The position numbers and the translations under genes are program-made. A stretch of 64,000 bases of DNA from Streptomyces zingiberis (GTDB lineage Bacteria; Actinomycetota; Actinomycetes; Streptomycetales; Streptomycetaceae). The DNA is taken from contig NZ_JAATEN010000012.1 in assembly GCF_012034935.1 (NCBI RefSeq), positions 120,270-184,269 of the forward strand. The letters are read 5' to 3'. The notes beneath the pieces were generated by a model that was given only the letters and a program-made list of their open reading frames with translations, was not told the DNA's origin and made no database searches. Positions 42,518 to 52,302 of the stretch are shown here, one piece after another; position 1 is the stretch's first letter; each line of letters starts with the position of its first letter.

Positions 42518-43948
42518 TCAGGCGGAGGTGAGCCGGGCCAGGGCGGTGCCGATGAGGGAACCGGCGGTGGGAGCCGCCGCCGGCTCGGCCACGGTGTCCT
42601 TGCCGTCGCCGTCCTCGCCGTCCTTGCCGTCGCCGTCCTCGGCGTCCCGGTCGCCGCACGGGTCGTCCGGATCGCCGGGGTCCTCCGCGCCGTCCTCCGG
42701 CTCCTCCGGATCGTCACCCGGCGAGGTGGTGGGGGAACCGCTGCCACTGGGCGACGCGCTCGGCGAGGCCGAGGGAGCGGGAGAGCCGGAGCCGTCGCTG
42801 GGTGACGGGCTGGGGGAGGCGGAGTCCGTGGGGCACTCGGCCGGCGGGGTGGTCTCTCCCTCACCCGGGCCGTCGCCGGGCTCCGTCGTCTCCGGGGCGG
42901 AGGGGCTCGGGGAGGTGCCGGTCGGGGAGCCGCCGCCGGGACGGACGGTGCCACTGGCGCTGACCGTGGGCCGGTCCGGGTCGGCCGGCCGGTCCGGCGT
43001 GCCGGGCCTGCCGGGCTCGCCCGGCTTCCCGTCCCGGCCGGAGGGGGCCGTGGCCTCCTTCCCGCCCGGGCCCGTGCCGCCCGTGCCCGGGGTCACGCCG
43101 CTGCCGGAGCCCTTCCCGCCGCTCCCGGCACCGCTTCCCGCGCCGGGGGTGGTGGGCAGGACACCGGTGCCGTCCGGCACCTCGTGCGTGCCCTTGCGGT
43201 AGGACTCCAGCCAGGTCAGGACGGTGTTCAGATACTCCCGCGAGGGGTTGTAGCCGAGGATGGCCCGCTCCAGGTCACCCGGGTCGGCCAGGTCGCGTCC
43301 GCCGGCGCAGAGGTAGCGGCCGGCGGCGAGCGCGGCGTCGTAGATGTTGTTCGGGTCCTTGGCGCCGTCTCCGTTGCCGTCGGCGCTCCACCGCATCCAC
43401 GTGGAGGGGATGAACTGCATGGGGCCGACGGCCCGGTCGAAGCTGGTGTCGCCGTCGTACGTCCCGCCGTCGGTGTCCGCGATCCTGGCGAAGCCGTCGC
43501 CGTTGAGCTGGGGGCCGCGGATCGGGGTGAGCGTGGTGCCCTCGGCGTCCACGGCACCGCCACGGGCGTGGCCCGACTCCACCTTGCCGATGGCCGCGAG
43601 CAACTCCCACGGGAGGTTGCAGCCGGGGTTGCTCACCGCGAGCGCGGCCTCGGCCTGCCGGTAGGCGTCGAGGACGGTGGCGGGGATCCCGGAGGCCGGG
43701 TCCTTCACCCCCGGCAGGCGGGTGGACGTACCGGGCTTGTCCGGGGTGCGCAGGGGCGGCAGATCCGTGTGGTACGGCGAGCCGCCGTCGATGGGCAGGT
43801 CGTCGGCGGGCGAGCCGGCCGGGGTGCGCTCGTTCTCGGGGGAGACCAGGCCGGGCGCCTGGGAGGCGGTCAGCGCGGCCATCGCGACCGCCGCGACGGC
43901 TGTCGTTGCCGCCCCCCTGCGAAGCCGTCGGCCGATGTGCGCTGCCAT
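42518..43948 (-). CDS. Secreted lytic murein transglycosylase with acidic low-complexity tail
   Basis: 476-residue exported protein. A Sec-type signal peptide (RRGAATTAVAAVAMAALTA) is followed by a lysozyme-like transglycosylase domain (about 85-250). The catalytic Glu is E124 in IGKVESGHARGG, and the domain continues with AVGPMQFIPSTWMRW, NIYDAALAAGRYLC and GYNPSREYLNTVL. Such enzymes cleave peptidoglycan to anhydromuramic products. From about 265 to 476 the protein is Pro/Ser/Thr/Gly- and Asp/Glu-rich with no fold, perhaps a wall spacer. The ATG at 43948 follows GGGAGGG. Confidence 0.9.
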   Translation of the reverse strand: MAAHIGRRLRRGAATTAVAAVAMAALTASQAPGLVSPENERTPAGSPADDLPIDGGSPYHTDLPPLRTPDKPGTSTRLPGVKDPASGIPATVLDAYRQAEAALAVSNPGCNLPWELLAAIGKVESGHARGGAVDAEGTTLTPIRGPQLNGDGFARIADTDGGTYDGDTSFDRAVGPMQFIPSTWMRWSADGNGDGAKDPNNIYDAALAAGRYLCAGGRDLADPGDLERAILGYNPSREYLNTVLTWLESYRKGTHEVPDGTGVLPTTPGAGSGAGSGGKGSGSGVTPGTGGTGPGGKEATAPSGRDGKPGEPGRPGTPDRPADPDRPTVSASGTVRPGGGSPTGTSPSPSAPETTEPGDGPGEGETTPPAECPTDSASPSPSPSDGSGSPAPSASPSASPSGSGSPTTSPGDDPEEPEDGAEDPGDPDDPCGDRDAEDGDGKDGEDGDGKDTVAEPAAAPTAGSLIGTALARLTSA

Positions 43949-44419
43949 ACGTGTGTCCCTCCCCTGGACCACGGGGCGTGGACCGCCGCCCCTCCGACAC
44001 CACCCGTGCCGCACACCGCCGCTGCGGGCCGCCACGGCAACTGCCGTGACACTACGCCACCTTCCGCTCCCCGGGCACCCGGCCCTGGGGATGTTTCACC
44101 GCATTTCCACCGGCGCACCGGAGCGCGGGTCACCCCGGTCGCCCACGGAGGTGACCGCCCGCACCGGAACGGCACGGAAAGGGGCGGTGGTGAACCGGCG
44201 GCACGGTGGCGCGCCCCCCGCAGCGGCGTCCGCCGGGGCGCGGCGGGAACGGCCGGGCGCGCGGGGGAAGAGCGGGGGGAGCGACCCGGCGCGCGGGCAA
44301 AGCGGCCTCCGTGGCCCGGATCTCCGGGTCCGGCGCGAACCCCGGACGCGGCCGGGGCGTCGCCCCCGGTGGGCACACGGGTGCTCCCCGGCGCACCGCC
44401 GGGCGGACCGAGGGGGATC
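43949..44419. other. Divergent intergenic region transglycosylase / DUF4184 gene
   Basis: 471 bp between divergent starts. Frames are open but Arg/Pro-rich with no family resemblance or ribosome-binding site. Promoters of both genes should lie here; I cannot pinpoint them. Confidence 0.4.
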
Positions 44420-45328
44420 ATGCCGTTCACACTCAGCCACGCGGCGGCCGTGCTGCCGCTGCTGCGGCGGTCCGGGCGGGCGCGCGGGCCGCTGGTGGCC
44501 CCGGCCCTGGTGGCCGGCTCGTTCGCGCCCGACCTGACGTACTACGCGGGGTCCCTGGTCCCCGGTGCGACCGCCTTCGGCGGGGTCACCCACTCCCTCG
44601 CCGGAGTGCTCACCGTGGACGTGCTGCTCAGCGCGGTACTCGTCGGCGCCTGGCCGGTGCTGCGCGAGCCGCTGGCCGTTCTGGTGCCCGCCCGGTGGCG
44701 GCGGCGGGTGTACGGGGCGGCGCGCGGGAGGCCGGGGCGGGGGCTGCCGTGGTGGCGGCGGGCGTTCTGGTTCTGGGTGTCGGCCGCTCTGGGCGCCGCG
44801 ACCCATGTGGTGTGGGACGCGTTCACCCACCCCGGCCGCTGGGGTGTCCGGCTGGTGCCGCCGCTCGGGGAGACCGTCGCGGGGTACCCGCTCCACTTCT
44901 GGGTGCAGTACGGCAGTTCGGCACTGGCGCTGGTGATCCTCACCGTGGCCGTGGTGACGGCGGTGCGCCGGGCGCCCGAGGCGGTGGGGGTGGAGTCCGC
45001 GCCCCGGCCGGCGGGGGCCGGCCGGTGGACCGGGGCGGTGTTCCTCGGTGGGTGCGCCCTGGCGGGCGCCGTCCACCGGTGCGTCCGGCAGCACGCCCTG
45101 ACCGGGTGGGAGTACACGCTCGTCGACTACGCGCCGGCCGCCCTGTTCGGGGCGGGCGCCGGGCTCGCGGCCGGGCTGGTGGCCCGCGCGGCGGCGGTAC
45201 GGATCGGCCGGCGCGTGCGGCGCGGGCGGCGGCGGGCCGGCTCCCCGGGCGCGGCGCGCCCGGCCGGCGCGGTGCCCGGCGCGGGAACCGGCGGCACCAC
45301 CGGAGACGGGGCCGCCCGTGGCGGGTGA
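44420..45328 (+). CDS. DUF4184-family membrane protein
   Basis: 302-residue integral membrane protein starting MPFTLSHAAAVLPLLRR. The opening FTLSHAA, the PDLTYY segment and the intramembrane His residues in GVTHSLAGVL and AATHVVWDAFTHPGRWG match DUF4184, a family related to metal-dependent (YdjM/PA-phosphatase-like) membrane hydrolases; function unproven. About six to seven helices are visible. The ATG at 44420 is preceded by AGGGGG. It is terminated by the hairpin at 45372-45399. Confidence 0.82.
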   Translation: MPFTLSHAAAVLPLLRRSGRARGPLVAPALVAGSFAPDLTYYAGSLVPGATAFGGVTHSLAGVLTVDVLLSAVLVGAWPVLREPLAVLVPARWRRRVYGAARGRPGRGLPWWRRAFWFWVSAALGAATHVVWDAFTHPGRWGVRLVPPLGETVAGYPLHFWVQYGSSALALVILTVAVVTAVRRAPEAVGVESAPRPAGAGRWTGAVFLGGCALAGAVHRCVRQHALTGWEYTLVDYAPAALFGAGAGLAAGLVARAAAVRIGRRVRRGRRRAGSPGAARPAGAVPGAGTGGTTGDGAARGG

Positions 45329-45371
45329 CGTCCGCGCCCCGCCGCGCGCCCCGCCCGCGGGGCGCGGGCGG

Positions 45372-45399
45372 CCGGGGCCCCGCCGGACCGGGGCCCCGG
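45372..45399. terminator. Hairpin between DUF4184 gene and polA
   Basis: CCGGGGCCCCG (45372-45382) and CGGGGCCCCGG (45389-45399) pair perfectly around CCGGAC, between two convergent stops. Confidence 0.7.
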
Positions 45400-45437
45400 G
45401 GAGCGCGGGCCGGCACCCCCGCGAGGCCCCTGAGGTC

Positions 45438-48167
45438 TCAGTGCGCGGCCGACTCCCAGTCACGGCCGAAACCGACGGCCACGTCCAGCGGGGCCCGCAG
45501 GTCCGCGGCGCCCGCCATCTCCCGGCGGACCAGTTCCTCCACCGGGCCGCGCTCGCCCGGGGCGACCTCCAGCACGATTTCGTCGTGCACCTGGAGCAGG
45601 ATGCGGGAGCGCAGGCCCTCCTCGGCCAGGGCCCGGTCGACGCCCAGCATCGCGATCTTGACGATGTCGGCGGCGGTGCCCTGGATGGGCGCGTTGAGCG
45701 CCATCCGCTCGGCGGCCTCCCGCCGCTGCCGGTTGTCGCTGTTGAGGTCGGGCAGATAGCGGCGGCGGCCCAGGATCGTCGAGGTGTAGCCGGTGGCGCG
45801 GGCTTCCTCCACGACCCGGTGCAGGTAGTCCCGCACGCCGCCGAAACGCGCGAAGTAGTCGTCCATCAGCCGCCGCGCCTCGGCCGCCTCGATGCCGAGC
45901 TGCTGGGAGAGGCCGAACGCGGAGAGGCCGTACGCCAGGCCGTAGGACATGGCCTTGATCTTGCGGCGCATCTCCGGGTCGACCTGGGAGCGGTCCACGC
46001 CGAAGACCTGGGAGGCCACCGTGGAGTGCAGGTCCTCGCCGGAGAGGAAGGCCTGGATGAGCCCCTCGTCCTCGGAGAGGTGGGCCATCACCCGCAGCTC
46101 GATCTGGCTGTAGTCGGCCGTCAGCAGCGACTCGTACCCCTCGCCGACGACGAAGCCGCGGCGGATGGCGCGGCCCTCGTCGGTGCGGACGGGGATGTTC
46201 TGCAGATTGGGGTCGGTGGAGGAGAGCCGGCCGGTCGCCGCGACGGTCTGGTTGAAGGAGGTGTGGATGCGCCCGTCGGGGGCGATGGATTTGATCAGCC
46301 CCTCGACCGTGGAGCGGAGCCGGGCCTGCTCCCGGTGGCGCAGCATGATCACGGGGAGTTCGTGGTCGGTCTGCCCCGCCAGCCAGGCCAGGGCGTCGGC
46401 GTCGGTGGTGTAGCCGGTCTTGGTCTTCTTCGTCTTCGGCAGGCCCAGTTCGCCGAAGAACACCTCCTGGAGCTGCTTGGGCGAGCCGAGGTTGAACTCG
46501 CGGCCCACCGCGTCGTGCGCCTCACGGACCGCCTGCTGCACGGCGGCCGCGAACTGCTGCTCCATTCGCTCCAGCCAGCCACGGTCGGCGGCGATCCCGG
46601 CCCGCTCCATCCGGGCCAGCAGCCGGGAGGTCGGGTGGTCCACGTCGCGCAGCAGACCGGCGGCGCCCACCTCCTCCAGCCGCCCCTCCAGCGTCCCGCC
46701 GAGGTCCAGCACCGTGCGGGCCTCCACCATCAGGGCGTTGCGCTCCGCGTCCTCGTCGGCACCGAGGGCGAGCTGACCGCCGGCGTCGGCGGCCGGCGTC
46801 AGCTCCCGGCCCAGGTACTCCAGCGCCAGCGCGTCCAGGTCGAAGGTGCGGCGGCCGGGCCGGACCAGATAGGCGGCGAGCGCGGTGTCGAGGGTGACCC
46901 CGTCGAGCGTCCAGCCGTGCTCGGCGAAGACGCGCATCGTCTCCTTCGCCTTGTGCACCACCTTGGGCCGGCCGGCGTCGGCGAGCCAGGCCGCGAACGC
47001 CCGCTCGTCGGCCTCGTCCAGCCCGGCCGGGTCGAACCAGGCGGCCGGCCCGCCGCCCGCGGCGAGAGCGATCTCCGAGACGCCGCCGCCGCCCTGCGCC
47101 CAGTGGGCGACGGACGCCAGGCCCAGCGGCCCGGAGCCGTGAACCTCCAGCCAGGGGGCGAGACCGCCGGCGGAGAGCACCTCGCCGTCGACCTCGACGC
47201 CGGCGGCCGGGGCGGGCCCCTCTTCGTCCTCCGCTCCCGGGTCCACGGCGGCCAGCCGCTCCCGCAGGCTCGGGTTGCGGATCTCCAGGGCGTCCAGCAG
47301 CACGGCCATCGCCTTGCGGTCGTACGCCTCGCGGACCAGCCCCTCCGGGCCGGCCGGCAGCTCGACGTCCTTTATCAGGCCGGTGAGCCGGTGGTTGAGC
47401 TTGACGGCGTCCAGGTGCTCCCGGAGATTCTCCCCGGCCTTGCCCTTGACCTCATCGGCCCGCGCCACCAGCTCGTCGAACGAACCGAACTGCCTGATCC
47501 ACTTGGCGGCGGTCTTCTCCCCCACGCCCGGGATGCCGGGGAGGTTGTCGGACGGGTCCCCCCGCAGCGCGGCGAAGTCCGGGTACTGGGCCGGGGTCAG
47601 CCCGTAGCGCTCCTCGACCTTCGCGGGGGTGAAGCGGGTCAGCTCCGAGACGCCCTTCGTGGGGTACAGCACCGTCACGTGGTCGCTGACGAGCTGGAAG
47701 GAATCCCGGTCGCCGGTGACGATCAGCACCTCGTAGCCGGCGGCCTCCGCCTGGGTGGCGAGGGTGGCGATGACGTCGTCGGCCTCGTAGCCCTCGATCG
47801 CGAACCGGGGGATCCGCATGGTGTCGAGCAGCTCGCCGATCAGCTCCACCTGGCCGCGGAACTCGTCGGGCGTCTTGGAGCGGTTGGCCTTGTACTCCGC
47901 GAACTCCTCGGAGCGCCAGGTCACGCGGGAGACGTCGAAGGCGACGGCCAGATGCGTCGGCGCCTCGTCACGCACCGTGTTGGCCAGCATCGACGCGAAG
48001 CCGTAGATGGCGTTGGTGGGCTGTCCCATGCTCGTCGTGAAGTTCTCCGCGGGCAGCGCGAAGAACGCGCGGTACGCCAGGGAGTGCCCGTCCATGAGCA
48101 TGAGCCGGGGCCGCCCGTCCCCCGGGGGGACGGCCGCCGATGTCTTCTTCGCTGCTGTCTTCGCCAC
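45438..48167 (-). CDS. polA: DNA polymerase I
   Basis: Fills gaps in repair and removes RNA primers. The 909-residue protein has an N-terminal 5' nuclease domain (LMLMDGHSLAYRAFFAL, GYEADDVIATLA, TGDRDSFQLV, GDPSDNLPGIPGVGEKTA). The middle 3'-5' exonuclease-like domain lacks the usual DxE acidic motif (SEIALAAGGGPAAWFDP region), so proofreading is probably absent, as in other actinobacterial PolA. The polymerase domain has motif A LLTADYSQIELRVMAHLS, motif B RRKIKAMSYGLAYG and motif C LQVHDEIVLE. The GTG at 48167 is chosen for the AGGA upstream and the VAKTAAKK start. Confidence 0.97.
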   Translation of the reverse strand: MAKTAAKKTSAAVPPGDGRPRLMLMDGHSLAYRAFFALPAENFTTSMGQPTNAIYGFASMLANTVRDEAPTHLAVAFDVSRVTWRSEEFAEYKANRSKTPDEFRGQVELIGELLDTMRIPRFAIEGYEADDVIATLATQAEAAGYEVLIVTGDRDSFQLVSDHVTVLYPTKGVSELTRFTPAKVEERYGLTPAQYPDFAALRGDPSDNLPGIPGVGEKTAAKWIRQFGSFDELVARADEVKGKAGENLREHLDAVKLNHRLTGLIKDVELPAGPEGLVREAYDRKAMAVLLDALEIRNPSLRERLAAVDPGAEDEEGPAPAAGVEVDGEVLSAGGLAPWLEVHGSGPLGLASVAHWAQGGGGVSEIALAAGGGPAAWFDPAGLDEADERAFAAWLADAGRPKVVHKAKETMRVFAEHGWTLDGVTLDTALAAYLVRPGRRTFDLDALALEYLGRELTPAADAGGQLALGADEDAERNALMVEARTVLDLGGTLEGRLEEVGAAGLLRDVDHPTSRLLARMERAGIAADRGWLERMEQQFAAAVQQAVREAHDAVGREFNLGSPKQLQEVFFGELGLPKTKKTKTGYTTDADALAWLAGQTDHELPVIMLRHREQARLRSTVEGLIKSIAPDGRIHTSFNQTVAATGRLSSTDPNLQNIPVRTDEGRAIRRGFVVGEGYESLLTADYSQIELRVMAHLSEDEGLIQAFLSGEDLHSTVASQVFGVDRSQVDPEMRRKIKAMSYGLAYGLSAFGLSQQLGIEAAEARRLMDDYFARFGGVRDYLHRVVEEARATGYTSTILGRRRYLPDLNSDNRQRREAAERMALNAPIQGTAADIVKIAMLGVDRALAEEGLRSRILLQVHDEIVLEVAPGERGPVEELVRREMAGAADLRAPLDVAVGFGRDWESAAH

Positions 48168-48378
48168 GGGGACGATCCTGCCAGACCCCACCGACACTCC
48201 CCGGTCACCCGGCTCCCGGCGGCGGGTGACGGGTGGCGGGCGGCGTGCGGCCGGGGCGCCCGGGCCGGTCTCCGGACGTACCGGGCCGTCCCCACCCCCC
48301 ACCCCGTGACCACCACCGCCCCGGCGTGGCAAGATCGAACGACGCCCACCCGCCTCCGGGAGCCCCAGGGAGAACGTC

Positions 48379-50703
48379 ATGGCAGCCAAGCCCCCCGTAA
48401 GCGACCCGGCCCAGGACGCCCCCGAGGTCGGCCCGCCGGCCCGGTCCGCCGCCGGACCGGCCGCCGTGGGGCGCTCCCTGCGGATGGCGGGACGGCAGAT
48501 GGGGGCCCGGCGCACCGCGCTCACCCTCCTCCGCGTCAACCAGAAGGAAGGTTTCGACTGCCCCGGCTGCGCCTGGCCGGAGGCGGAGGACCGGCACACC
48601 GCCGAGTTCTGCGAGAACGGCGCCAAGGCCGTCGCCGAGGAGGCCACCCTGCGCCGGGTCACCCCGGACTTCTTCGCCGAGCACTCCGTCGCCGACCTCG
48701 CCGGGCGTAGCGGCTACTGGCTCGGCCAGCAGGGGCGGCTCACCGGCCCGATGTACCTCCCCGAGGGGGGCACCCACTACGAACCGGTGAGCTGGGACCG
48801 GGCGTTCGACATCGTCGCCGAGGAGCTGCGCGCCCTCGGCTCGCCCGACGAAGCCCTCTTCTACACCTCCGGCCGGACGAGCAACGAGGCCGCGTTCCTC
48901 TACCAGCTCTTCGCCCGCGCCCTGGGCACCAACAACCTCCCGGACTGCTCCAACCTCTGCCACGAGTCCTCGGGCGAGGCGCTCACCGAGACCATCGGCG
49001 TCGGCAAGGGCAGCGTCCTCCTGGAGGACCTGAACCGCGCCGACCTGATCATCGTCGCCGGGCAGAACCCGGGCACCAACCACCCGCGGATGCTCTCCGC
49101 GCTGGAGGCGGCGAAGGCCGCCGGGGCGCGGATCATCACCGTCAACCCGCTGCCCGAGGCGGGCATGATCCGCTTCCGCAACCCGCAGAACGCCCGCGGG
49201 ATGGCCGGTCGCGGCACCGAGCTCACCGACCTCTTCCTGCAGATCCGCCTCGGCGGCGACCAGGCCCTCTTCCGGGAGCTGAGCCGGCTCCTGCTCGCCG
49301 CCGACGACGCCCTGCCGCCCGGCGCGGACGGCCCCCGCCCCCTCGACCACGCCTTCATCGGCGAGCACACCCACGGCTACGAGGAGTTCGCCGCCGCGGC
49401 GCGCGCCGCCGACCCGGCGGAGACCCTCCGCGCCACCGGCCTGGACCGCGCCGACATCGACGCGGCCCTGGAGATGGTGCTCGGCGCCCGGTCGATCGTC
49501 GTCTGCTGGGCGATGGGGCTCACCCAGCACAAGCACGCCGTCCCCACCATCCGCGAGATCGTCAACTTCCTGCTGCTCCGCGGCAACATCGGCCGCCCCG
49601 GCGCCGGCGTCTGCCCCGTGCGCGGCCACAGCAACGTCCAGGGCGACCGGACCATGGGCATCACCGAACGCCCCACGCCCGCCTTCCTCGACGCCCTGGA
49701 GAAGGAGTTCGGCTTCGCCCCGCCCCGGCGCCACGGCCTCGACGTCGTCGACTCCATCCGCGCCCTCCGCGACGGCACCGCGGGGGTCTTCTTCGCCATG
49801 GGCGGCAACTTCGTCGCCGCCTCACCCGACACGGACGTCACCGAGGCCGCGATGCGCCGCGCCCGGCTCACCGTGCACGTCTCCACCAAGCTGAACCGCT
49901 CCCACGCCGTGACCGGCGCGCGGGCGCTGATCCTGCCCACCCTCGGCCGCACCGAACGCGACCGGCAGGCCACCGGCGATCAGTTCGTCACCGTCGAGGA
50001 CTCCATGGGCATGGTGCACGGCTCCCGCGGGCGCCTGGACCCGGCGAGCCCCGGCCTGCTCTCCGAACCCGCCATCGTGAGCCGCCTCGCCCGCCGGGTC
50101 CTCGACGGCGGCCCGGGCGGGGAGATCCCCTGGGAGGAGTTCGAGGGGGACTACCGGCTGATCCGCGAACGGATCTCGCGCGTCGTCCCCGGCTTCGAGG
50201 ACTTCGAGGCGAAGGTGGCGCGCCCCGGCGGATTCACCCTGCCGCACGCCCCCCGTGACGAGCGCCGCTTCCCCACCGCCACCGGCAAGGCCAACTTCAC
50301 CGCGGCGCCGCTGGAGTACCCGGAGCTGCCCGAGGGGCGGCTGCTGCTGCAGACCCTCCGCTCGCACGACCAGTACAACACCACCATCTACGGCCTCGAC
50401 GACCACTACCGCGGCATCCGCGGCGGCCGCCGGGTCGTCCTGGTCCACCCCGAGGACGCCGGCGCGCTCGGCTTCGCCGACGGCTCCTACGCCGATCTCG
50501 TCGGCGAGTGGACCGACGGCACCGAGCGCCGCGCCCCCGGCTTCCGCGTCGTGCACTACCCCACCGCCCGGGGCTGCGCCGCCGCGTACTACCCGGAGAC
50601 CAATGTGCTGGTGCCGCTGGACGCCACCGCGGACCGGAGCAACACCCCCGTCTCCAAGTCCGTCGTCGTCCGCCTCGAACCCGCCCCGTCCCCCGCCCCG
50701 TGA
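48379..50703 (+). CDS. FdhF/YdeP-family molybdopterin oxidoreductase
   Basis: 774-residue member of the formate dehydrogenase-H-like FdhF/YdeP group. It has N-terminal FDCPGCAWPE, then SGRTSNEAAFLYQLFARALGTNN and SNLCHESSGEALTETIGVGKG (probable molybdenum-proximal Cys). Further pterin-binding segments are VAGQNPGTNHPRML, VCWAMGLTQHKHAV, RGNIGRPGAGVCPVRGHSNVQGDRTMG, and the C-terminal dinucleotide domain with LLLQTLRSHDQYNTTIYGLDDHYRG. A four-Cys Fe-S site typical of true formate dehydrogenases is not evident. No fdhD or molybdopterin-synthesis gene is adjacent. The divergent partner is polA, 211 bp away. Confidence 0.9.
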   Translation: MAAKPPVSDPAQDAPEVGPPARSAAGPAAVGRSLRMAGRQMGARRTALTLLRVNQKEGFDCPGCAWPEAEDRHTAEFCENGAKAVAEEATLRRVTPDFFAEHSVADLAGRSGYWLGQQGRLTGPMYLPEGGTHYEPVSWDRAFDIVAEELRALGSPDEALFYTSGRTSNEAAFLYQLFARALGTNNLPDCSNLCHESSGEALTETIGVGKGSVLLEDLNRADLIIVAGQNPGTNHPRMLSALEAAKAAGARIITVNPLPEAGMIRFRNPQNARGMAGRGTELTDLFLQIRLGGDQALFRELSRLLLAADDALPPGADGPRPLDHAFIGEHTHGYEEFAAAARAADPAETLRATGLDRADIDAALEMVLGARSIVVCWAMGLTQHKHAVPTIREIVNFLLLRGNIGRPGAGVCPVRGHSNVQGDRTMGITERPTPAFLDALEKEFGFAPPRRHGLDVVDSIRALRDGTAGVFFAMGGNFVAASPDTDVTEAAMRRARLTVHVSTKLNRSHAVTGARALILPTLGRTERDRQATGDQFVTVEDSMGMVHGSRGRLDPASPGLLSEPAIVSRLARRVLDGGPGGEIPWEEFEGDYRLIRERISRVVPGFEDFEAKVARPGGFTLPHAPRDERRFPTATGKANFTAAPLEYPELPEGRLLLQTLRSHDQYNTTIYGLDDHYRGIRGGRRVVLVHPEDAGALGFADGSYADLVGEWTDGTERRAPGFRVVHYPTARGCAAAYYPETNVLVPLDATADRSNTPVSKSVVVRLEPAPSPAP

Positions 50704-50798
50704 CCTGCCCCACAGCGCCCGCCCCAGGGGACGGTGCACACTGCACCGACCGCCACGGCGCGCCGCCGTGCCCCGAGGAGAAGCCGGAGTCCCGCAGC

Positions 50799-51260
50799 AT
50801 GGGCGAGCACAGCCCCATCACCTTCCCCCAGGAGATCCTGGACCAGTACGCCGGTCTCGGCGTGGACCTCGCCGCCCTGTTCTCCGCGGGGCACCTGGGC
50901 ACCCGGATGGGGCTGGAGATCCGGGAGGCCTCCCCGGAGCGGGTCACCGGCACCCTGCCGGTCGAGGGCAACACCCAGCCCTACGGCCTGCTCCACGGCG
51001 GCGCCTCCGCGGTGCTCGCCGAGACCCTGGGGTCGGTGGGGGCCATGCTCCACGGCGGTCCGGGCAAGATCGCCGTGGGCGTCGACCTCAACTGCACCCA
51101 CCACCGGGGCGTCCGCTCCGGTGTGGTCACCGGGGTCGCCACCCCCGTGCACCGTGGGCGCTCCACCGCCACCTACGAGACGGTCATCACCGACGAGGAC
51201 GGCAAGCGGGTCTGCACCGCCCGGCTCACCTGCCTGCTCAAGGACGCCCCCACCGGCTGA
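50799..51260 (+). CDS. PaaI-type hotdog-fold thioesterase
   Basis: 153-residue acyl-CoA thioesterase of the PaaI/YbdB group. The hotdog helix motif GLLHGGASAVLAETLGSVGAM (about residues 65-85), VGVDLNCTHHRGVRSG and VITDEDGKRVCTARLTCLL are characteristic. In phenylacetate degradation PaaI removes dead-end CoA esters, but no paa genes are visible, so its role may be general or linked to menaquinone-like hydroxynaphthoyl-CoA hydrolysis (inference). It begins at ATG 50799, 95 bp after the oxidoreductase. Confidence 0.9.
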   Translation: MGEHSPITFPQEILDQYAGLGVDLAALFSAGHLGTRMGLEIREASPERVTGTLPVEGNTQPYGLLHGGASAVLAETLGSVGAMLHGGPGKIAVGVDLNCTHHRGVRSGVVTGVATPVHRGRSTATYETVITDEDGKRVCTARLTCLLKDAPTG

Positions 51261-52302
51261 GACCGGCCCCGGCCCGGGTGACAGCCCGCCGCCGTCCGCC
51301 GGACCCGGAGGCCGGTCCGGCCGTTGGCCCGCCCGGCGGCCCGTCCGGCGGTGGGCCACGCGTCCCGCCGGGATCGGCCGGCCCGCCCCGGCCGGGCCGC
51401 CCACCGTGCCGAGGGCGGCGCGAACGGGAACCCCTTCCGCGCGGTCCGCGCGCGAAGCGGGCGGGATGCGGGCGGCGGGAAACGGAACGCCCGGTCCCGG
51501 CGCCGCGCGGCCCGCCGGTGCCCGCGGCCGCGCGCAGCACCAGACCCGGCCGCCGCGGGGCACCCGGTCCGGCGCCGGTCCCCGGCGGCCCGTGCGGGCA
51601 GTCCCGCGAACCCCCGGAAGCGCGGCTCCCCGCCCGCGCCCTTTCCGCGCGCTCCGCGTCCCGCACGTCCCGCACGTCCCACAGGGCTCGCGGGCTCCCC
51701 TGACCGCTCGCTCCCGCCCCTGCCCCGCCGGCCGGCCGCCCCGGGCACGAGGGCGTCCACCCCGCCCGGCGCGCGCCGGGCGCACGGGCCCGGGACCGCC
51801 CACGGAACGTGTCCGAAACGTCCGTTCCGCTCACCCAATCGTAACGCTGCGTAACACAACTGCCGAACGGCCCTCCCCGGAACCGGACCCTCCCGCGCCA
51901 CCGCGCCCCGCGTCCCGGAAGGGCGCACGATATGCGGACCCCCCTCCGGGAGGTTTCGCCGGCACCCCTCCGCCGAACTGCGGAATCAATGATTCCGGGC
52001 CGTCCGCTGCCCGTCCGGCCACCGCCCGGGCGCCCACGCGGTCCCGGGGCCGGCGCCTGCGGGGACACCCGGCATAACAAGAGCGTCACATCCTTGACCA
52101 GCATCTGCCGGGGCGCAGCTCCTCCCCATATATTCACCGCCAGTTACCGCGACTCCGGGCAGGCCCACGGACACCCCCTCCACGCCACCAGCACCACCCG
52201 TGCCAGGGGCAACACGCAGCACCTCTTCCACCCCCCACGCCGCCCGGCGACGCGACACGGCCCACTCAGGCGAGAAGGCCGCGCCAGGGGAAAGGACAGA
52301 TC
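51261..52302. other. Long regulatory-looking gap upstream of the liv operon
   Basis: 1042 bp without a supported gene. The first ~500 bp is featureless high-GC sequence. From 51800 it becomes AT-richer and holds several dyads and repeats: GGAACG-N13-CGTTCC (51804-51828), a tandem CGTAAC spaced by 10 bp (51840-51855) and a perfect dyad at 51981-51997. A TTGACC hexamer at 52094 and TATATT at 52129 are too far apart to be one promoter. Confidence 0.6.
51981..51997. promoter_or_regulatory. Perfect dyad upstream of liv operon (candidate operator)
   Basis: CGGAATCA, one central A, then TGATTCCG: a 17-bp perfect palindrome with an AT-rich core, 306-322 bp before livK. The odd central base is typical of many dimeric regulator sites. 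The regulator is unknown. Confidence 0.45.

Noticed and set aside
45318..48710. An 1130-codon plus-strand frame opposite polA
   Set aside because: Shadow of polA, with no start signals or recognisable domain.
52094..52134. TTGACC followed by TATATT as a livK promoter
   Set aside because: The spacer is 29 bp, far too long for a vegetative promoter; each hexamer lacks a partner at 16-18 bp.
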